From Rhipidocladum racemiflorum (lineage: Eukaryota > Streptophyta > Magnoliopsida > Poales > Poaceae), in contig CM070585.1 of NCBI GenBank assembly GCA_036346355.1, positions 9,439,001 through 9,503,000 of the forward strand: DNA of 64,000 nt, read 5' to 3'. The position numbers and the translations under genes were made by a program. The notes beneath the pieces were generated by a model, which ran no database searches, was not told where the DNA came from, and worked only from the letters and a program-made list of their open reading frames with translations. Below are positions 58,670 to 64,000 of the stretch, one piece after another. Numbering within the stretch: the first letter of the stretch is position 1; each line of letters begins with the position of its first letter.

Positions 58670-59414
58670 GCGAACAAAACCGATTTTACAATATATTTTA
58701 GAGTTGATGTTTAGAAAATACTTCATCCATTAGTCAGGGATTGAACATGGGGTTCTCCCCATGCACATTGGCAAAAAAATTAGAGGATGTCTAGAGAGAA
58801 TATGAGTGTTTTCTTGCTAAATAGCACTTAAATTTTGAGATTTCAGATTTAGATCCGATGGATAAAATCAATTTGACCTCTCCTCCTATTTGAGTACTAT
58901 TTTATCAAGAAGTATTCAATTTTTTAAGTATTGGATGAGGAACATTATTCTTTTTTGATGACATTTTTACAACAATTATACACTAGTTTGTTTTACATAA
59001 ATTAAATTATGTACGAATCATGAGACAATTTGTAAAAAAAGAACATTATTCTTTTCTCAATGACCTTTTTTTTCATCAATTATATATTAGTTTTGCACAA
59101 ATTAAATTATGTAAAAAAAATGATATGACAATTTGTTTAAAAAAAAGAACAAATTAAACAAACCGTAAGAAACACAAAAAACAAAAATTGTGGATCAAAA
59201 AGTTAAATATTGATAAAGTCAACATGATAAAGCACAACGTAGATCACAAAGCTAGATATCTAAGAGACAAAAAAATTGAGTGCTCAAAAATAAAAAACAT
59301 TAATATTGAGTAGACAAAAAAAATTTGAGTTCTCACAAACAAACAAAAATGCTCAATTGTCATTTAGCAATTCCCAAAAATTTATTGTGATCAAGAAAGA
59401 TATCGTAATTAATA
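58670..59414. other. AT-rich intergenic DNA upstream of WRC gene 2
   Basis: No gene. It contains the 101-bp tandem duplication and many A/T runs. A promoter for gene 2 should lie toward 58,450-58,700, but no convincing TATA box was found. Confidence 0.5.
58940..59146. repeat. 101-bp tandem duplication
   Basis: GAACATTATTCTTTT starts at 58,940 and 59,041. Both units continue through TAAATTAAATTATGT or a close variant to GACAATTTGT, with small indels. Confidence 0.75.
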
Positions 59415-59508
59415 ATGCGTGTTGACAATGAGAGGGTGCATAGAATTTATACACTTGGAGAAGGTGATGTCCAACCCTTATCAATGTGCCTAAAGGGAGA
59501 GGTCCTAA

Positions 59509-59872
59509 GGGCAGTCCCAATCCATAGTTTCCATGATCAGTGTCTAGAGGGGAAAGAGATTAATAAATCAATATATAGTTTTACAACCCATAATTTTCAT
59601 AAGCAGTGTGTGAGAGAGAGAGAGAGAGAGAGCAATAAACCAATGCATGCACCATAAACACACCTTGATCAGCGCGTAGAAACGTCCAATGCAGATTTTG
59701 CTCGTTTCTTGCGTCTTGGTGCCCGCGTCGACCCAGTTTCTTGCATGAGGGACGGTTTCTTTGTTTTCCTTTCTCTCCCTTCCTTAATTCCTATGCCACA
59801 TCAAATTTTTGCTTAGTTGACAACGTAATTAATTCTATGGACACTAGTTGAGGTGAAGGGTTGGGACTGCCC
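59509..59872. mobile_element. Tourist-type MITE (PIF/Harbinger), 364 bp
   Basis: Perfect terminal inverted repeat GGGCAGTCCCAA / TTGGGACTGCCC, with the 3-bp TSD TAA at 59,506-59,508 and 59,873-59,875. A (GA)n run sits inside near 59,608-59,631. There is no coding sequence, so it would need a Harbinger transposase from elsewhere. Confidence 0.88.
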
Positions 59873-60063
59873 TAAGAGACCGTTCATGAATAATTCTAGT
59901 CAACATTAGTGCCATCTATCTTATGGGATTTGCTAATTTGTGGTCAACCGCACGTAACTTTTTTTTATTTTTGCGTCTGGGCACGTGACATGTGGAGTGT
60001 GTTGGTGATTTCTCCAAAACGTGGTTGCTAGGTTCCTCCTTGTGCTGAGCAATCTCTGAGTTA

Positions 60064-61406
60064 GGCCCAATTCGTTTTATCTTCTGAATTATGAATTCTG
60101 GATTATAGAAGAAGTTGTTTCTGATTATAAGAGAATCGAATCGAGTCTACTGCGACTTCTATGTTTTGGACTGGGCTGGCGAGAATCAGTGAGAATCAGT
60201 TCCAACCGGATTCTGATTCTATGTAGACGGCTATTTCTGATTCTCAGAGAAGCTATTCAGAATAAGGGTGCAAACGGATCGGATAATAGATCTACCATAT
60301 TTGTTTTCATATTTTTTTTCTCGGATGCGGATACAGATACAGATAATCCGGATACGAATACGGATAATGCCAAATACAGATACAGATCGAATATGAATCG
60401 AATCGGATATGGTTACGGATATTTATCGGAATAAGATAACCCCTTAGATTGTACACAAAAAATCAATAAAAACACATAACTAGTTAATTTGATTAGAGTA
60501 TTATTAAAAATTGAACAAATATAAGCATTTTCATTCACTTAGACAATAGTTAAATACCATATCGCAAACAAAATTATGTAAGACTTAGTTCACACACACA
60601 TACGATTAGTTTGTTAATTTTTAATACCATATCACATACATGTAAATCAAAACACATAATAAAGATGATCCTTACTCAGAGATACAAATGGAAGCAAACA
60701 TAGAACGCACTAAAAGTTTGATAATACTTAACTATCATATCTCCAAAAAACATATATAACCCTTTCATGCAATGAACCAAGATTTGTATTCTTTATTAAA
60801 TTATGTTTAAAATAATTAATTGTGTATTTGTGAGTTTTTATGCATTTTTAGCTACTTATTTAAAATATTTTTATATTAAGGAGAACAATTTTTGAATTTT
60901 TTTAGAAAATTTAAAATCTAATAAAATCTTGAAAATATTTTTTTTAAAAATTATAGACTATGTCAGGAATTTTTTTCAAATAATTTTGTAATTTTTGAAG
61001 CTAGTTTGCTAATTTTAATAATTGAAACTTGATTTATGGATTAATTAAATTAGAAAATAATTTTAAAATTTAGAAACCTTGTTGGGCCAAAAGAGTAGCT
61101 TGGCCCAGCCCACATGTATATCAAGATATCCGACCCATCACTATTTGGATTATCCGAATCTATATCCGTATCCGACAGATAGTGAGCTACCGAATCCGTA
61201 TCTGACAAAAAAAATATATGTATCCATATCCCATCTGACACAATCTGAAAAATATCCGATCCGGCAAAATCCGTATCTGAAAATTATTCGAATCGGTCGA
61301 AAACTACCCAATCCATTGTCATCCCTGGTTCAGAATCCTCCCGTTCGGCAAATAATTTGCTTTTTTTTAAAGCAGAAGCTATGTAGAAGCTGAAATGAAC
61401 GGGGCC
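60064..61406. mobile_element. Tourist-like MITE split by a hAT element
   Basis: The ends GGCCCAATTCG and (reversed right end) GGCCCCGTTCAT are flanked by TTA at 60,061-60,063 and 61,407-61,409. Without the inserted hAT and its duplicated 8 bp, the MITE is about 270 bp. Its interior has GAATCAGTGAGAATCAG-type motifs. Confidence 0.65.
60264..61328. mobile_element. Non-autonomous hAT element, 1,065 bp, exact 8-bp TSD
   Basis: TTCAGAAT lies at 60,256-60,263 and 61,329-61,336. The ends are AAGGGTGCAAACGGATCGGA and, reversed, CCAGGGATGACAATGGATTG, an imperfect hAT-type TIR. Both subterminal zones are packed with GGATACGGATA/TATCCGTATCC motifs (60,325-60,430 and 61,125-61,290), the likely transposase binding sites. 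The AT-rich middle has no transposase, so it depends on an autonomous relative. Confidence 0.9.
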
Positions 61407-61409
61407 TTA

Positions 61410-61740
61410 GTTTCTACGCCAAAGGCTTCCTCATCCAAAATTTGTATGGATGACCATTTAGTAGAGCAAGCTAGTGAGTGCCGTGCCATGACCTTTCGTG
61501 GAAAGAAAGAACCACTGAAGCTAGCGGGCCCCATTTTTTTCTTAACCAAACCATCGAACAAGATAAACAATTTTTTTTGCTTTTTTATGTAAATCGAAAA
61601 TTTTTTGAATAGAAACTTTTTGATTTGAAAGTATTTTATTGAAAGTTTTCGGAGTTGAAACTCTTCGATTTGATTTCTTTTGACTTGAAACTTTCTATTT
61701 TAAAATTTTCAGGTTGAAACTTTCTAATTCGAAATTTTTT
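61410..61740. other. Intergenic DNA with degenerate TTGAAACTTT repeats
   Basis: Between 61,590 and 61,740 the motif (G/A)TTGAAACTTTCTA(A/T)TT..AAATTTT recurs about six times in degenerate form. No gene was recognised. Confidence 0.5.
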
Positions 61741-62020
61741 GAGCAGATCGTAGGTGAGAGATCATGTCATACTCATTGCGGCTAAGTCCCTCTATAAGAA
61801 TGTTCCTTAACGTCAGCCATATTGTCGGCCGTGACATTCTCATTGGTAGGAACATCATACGGGAGCTTCACCTTATGCTAAATTAGGAATCCCTATGTAG
61901 TGATGTATGACTCCATTTGAGACTTTCAGAAAGGCGAATCAACTCCAAAAAATCGAAGGCTTGGTGGAATAATTGTCTGTTGCCATGACTCTTGAGACCA
62001 GTCAAGATCTATAAAAAAGT
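61741..62020 (-). pseudogene. Decayed Copia gag fragment (C2)
   Basis: Minus-strand words typical of Copia gag N-terminal regions, such as PYDVPTNENVTADNMADVKE and LSRNEYDMISHL, can be read only with frame changes and stops. It lies directly downstream of the C2 primer site, as gag should. Confidence 0.55.
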
Positions 62021-62027
62021 AAAACCG

Positions 62028-62039
62028 GCTCTGATACTA
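62028..62039 (-). other. Primer-binding site of C2
   Basis: On the coding strand TTAGTATCAGAG is one base from the initiator tRNA-Met primer site TGGTATCAGAG, 2 nt from the LTR. Confidence 0.75.
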
Positions 62040-62946
62040 ATTGAAGGCCCAAAAAGGCGACTAGAGGGGGGGTGAATAGGAGCCCAATAAATTTTTTTTC
62101 CTAAAAACCAAATGACCAGAAGACAAGATCAAAAGAACTATTCAATCCGAACAGGTGGTCAGATGAACAGTACTCCGAACATAAGGTCGGATGAAAAGTG
62201 CTCGGTGAACAGTGTTTGAATGAGCAAGACTCTAATCTAGTCGACAACACTGGTTGGATGAACAGTGTTGGTGTGAATAGTCTCGAATGAATCGTGCTCT
62301 AGTGAATAGTAAAATCAGCACGATCACGAAAATAAGAATAAATGTAACTTTTGATCGGTTGGTCCAAAAACCGTGAAATTTTGTGTGTACCTTTCTATGG
62401 ATGTCAGGAACCTATTCCAACCTTTAATAGCAAGGATTGATGTCAAAGTTTTAACTTTTTTTCGGTTTGGTGAAGATTGCACAAAAACCTGGTCAAATAC
62501 AGAAACTTCACCCTAAGCTTGCTCATGGCATTTTGCTGATCAAAATAGTCTTGATTGACCTCCCACAAGTCACATTAAGCAAGAACACTAGACAACAACC
62601 CTTCAAATAGACAAGAACATAATCTACAAAGATCTTTCCTCTTTCTAGCACAAAAGATCGATTTCTTGCAAAAACTGAAAATAAGATGTTGTATATTGCC
62701 TACATGACTGTGATATGATCTATAAAAGATTCATTTAGCAATCTTTCATCCTTGGCACAAGATCAAAAAGAACTTAGAAGGAGGGGGCAAATCCAAAGTG
62801 CAAAAAGCAAAAATACAAGACCTAAAATAAGTTTTAAAACATGAAAAATAAATCTTGCAACACTTAGAGAAGGAGGATTTCAAAGCTACACAACTAGGTG
62901 GGCAAAGCTTTTATTAAGCAACCAAATAATCCCCTCTTACAAGCTT

Positions 62947-62970
62947 GGGGTGGGGGCATACCCCCACCCC
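62947..62970. other. Perfect 10-bp GC hairpin at the C2 promoter
   Basis: GGGGTGGGGG, loop CATA, CCCCCACCCC. It begins 1-2 nt downstream of the TATA box on the coding strand, spanning the region where transcription would be expected to start. Confidence 0.85.
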
Positions 62971-62971
62971 T

Positions 62972-62982
62972 CTATTTATAGC
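62972..62982 (-). promoter_or_regulatory. TATA box in the C2 LTR
   Basis: GCTATAAATAG on the minus strand, directed toward the C2 gag, and followed within a few bases by the GGGGTGGGGG hairpin. Confidence 0.6.
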
Positions 62983-63565
62983 ATAATAGGAGCATTCTCC
63001 ATTCTCAGATGACCATCTTGACCCTCAAGAAACCTCATCAAGGGTTTAGGTTCACTCCCTCACACATAAATGGGCTAACCCGCAACCCAATAACATAACG
63101 GGTTTTGTCCACACATTCACATAATAACTTGACCACTACTCCACCCACGAACCCTTGATCCAACGATCCTCCTTCACTTGAGTAGGGCTCAAGTTATCAT
63201 CTCATGACCATCTGAACCTCAGCTCTTCCAGCCTAGTCCTGATCCCCTCCGCCTCACCATAACCTAGCTTTGAAGTCCTGCAACCATCATAGATAAGGGA
63301 AACACACCACATAGCATTGCTCAAAATGATATGCAACCAGTAATCAGTTGAGTAATCACACAACTAAGAATCCCACCTTAGCTCACAAACACTGAAGGGT
63401 ACCCGACCACTTAAGACTATGACCAATCAATCCCCGACCACTAAAACTCCGACCTACCAAGGCCCGACCTCTGAGGCTACCCGCAGAAACTCAAATTGCT
63501 CATACTAAAACAAACTCAAACCTAAGCACCAAAGATTCAAAACACAGTCAACTACTCATCACACA

Positions 63566-63640
63566 CAACGATAGAGCTCCACACGGTCTTTCACTAAAAA
63601 TGGCATAGAGTTCGTTGCAACTCCCGGATCTTTTGTGGAA
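63566..63640. repeat. Direct repeat in the C2 LTR, copy 1
   Basis: ACAACGATAGAGCTCCAC..CGGATCTTTTGTGGA recurs about 361 bp later at 63,927-64,000, cut by the window end, with a few substitutions. Confidence 0.85.
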
Positions 63641-63926
63641 CACGGTTTTGGTGCAGTCCCAACAAGGACTATAACTTAAGCAATTCCCGTAAACGCAAGC
63701 CATTCGATAGGAGCAACGGACGAACCGGGTTGCCTAAAAAAAACTATTGCTGCAGTAGCTTCAATAATAATAATTGGTACAGTGATTTGCTATAGTTCTT
63801 TCTCACAAAGTAGACCGTCACTCTTTGATCGGATGGTTCCACGAGGATTACTTAAGTTGTAGTCCCAGAGGGACTATACTAAAACCGTATCCTCTTTTGT
63901 GACCCCTTGGTCAACAAGTCAAGATA

Positions 63927-64000
63927 CAACGATAGAGCTCCACGTAGTCTTTCACTAAAAATGGCATAGAGTTCGTTGCAACTCCTGGATCTTTTGTGGA
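63927..64000. repeat. Direct repeat in the C2 LTR, copy 2 (truncated by the window)
   Basis: Second copy of the block at 63,566. The repeat period of about 361 bp suggests a tandem array continuing to the right. Confidence 0.8.

Larger units (their letters stand above)
61741..64000 (-). mobile_element. Ty1/Copia element C2, 5' part (runs off the window)
   Basis: Minus-strand Copia start: LTR from 62,042 to beyond the window end, a primer site at 62,028-62,039, then a decayed gag fragment on 61,741-62,020 with YDVPTNENVTADNM and SRNEYDMISHLRSA in different frames. The rest of gag and pol are missing on the left, where repeats of another type begin. Confidence 0.75.
62042..64000 (-). repeat. 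5' LTR of C2 (incomplete at window end)
   Basis: It starts TGAAGGCCCAAAAAGGCG, with the GGGGGGTGAATAGG motif also seen in C1 LTRs. It is at least 1,959 bp. A TATA box and a GC hairpin lie near 62,947-62,982, and a ~72-bp direct repeat near the far end. Confidence 0.75.

Noticed and set aside
60290..60430. GGATACGGATA array as a microsatellite or telomere-like repeat
   Set aside because: It is one of two inverted subterminal zones of a hAT element with an exact 8-bp TSD.

Overview
The window is plant nuclear DNA, almost certainly from a grass (Poaceae). It has the usual grass mix of Ty3/Gypsy and SIRE-like Ty1/Copia retrotransposons, Tourist, hAT and Mutator-type DNA elements, and two intron-containing host genes of the plant-only WRC type. 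No tRNA, rRNA, CRISPR or bacterial-type operon was found. The species cannot be named from the sequence.

Layout. 1-3879 is the 3' part of a Gypsy element with a broken antisense ORF (Transposase_28-like) and its 3' LTR. 3880-5143 is AT-rich host DNA with a hAT end and a 147-bp hairpin. 5144-about 37,120 is one nested retrotransposon block. A Gypsy relic (G1) was entered by a Copia element (C1), and a T-tract inside G1 then took a solo LTR (S1). S1 was entered twice (S2 and S4), S2 was entered by S3, and S3 by a solo Copia LTR (S5). Each of the five solo LTRs is delimited by TG...CA ends and its own 5-bp target duplication (TTTTT, AGAAC, GTACT, CGGCC, TCTTG). 37.4-39.1 kb holds WRC gene 1 on the minus strand. 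39.1-42.7 kb is AT-rich with a Tourist MITE and an 862-bp MULE-like element.

42,716-54,131 is a complete 11,416-bp Tat-lineage Gypsy element on the minus strand (TE2): two LTRs, TSD CCTAG, and decayed gag-PR-RT-RH-INT. Downstream of pol, on the opposite strand, lies a TATA-preceded, intron-containing ORF region with a plant-mobile-domain-like part and a coiled-coil part. 54.1-55.7 kb is an inverted pair of LTR/primer-site/leader fragments. 55.7-56.0 kb is a MULE-type MITE, and 56.5 kb a second copy of the hairpin. 56.9-58.4 kb is WRC gene 2 (minus strand). 59.5-61.4 kb has two Tourist MITEs, the second split by a 1,065-bp hAT element with an exact 8-bp TSD. 61.7-64.0 kb is the start of another minus-strand Copia element (C2).

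The only genes likely to serve the host are the two WRC paralogues. Both have three coding exons with phase 0 and phase 2 introns at matching places, a DL-type motif in exon 1 (a DLN EAR-like motif in gene 2), a C3H WRC domain (one in gene 1, two in gene 2) and a basic KRRK cluster. They look like a local duplication that transposons have pushed about 19 kb apart. Everything else is transposable-element sequence or unassigned intergenic DNA. Several TE reading-frame breaks, and many differences between sister LTRs, sit at CAG/CTG sites, so some could be base-calling errors at methylated cytosines rather than true decay.
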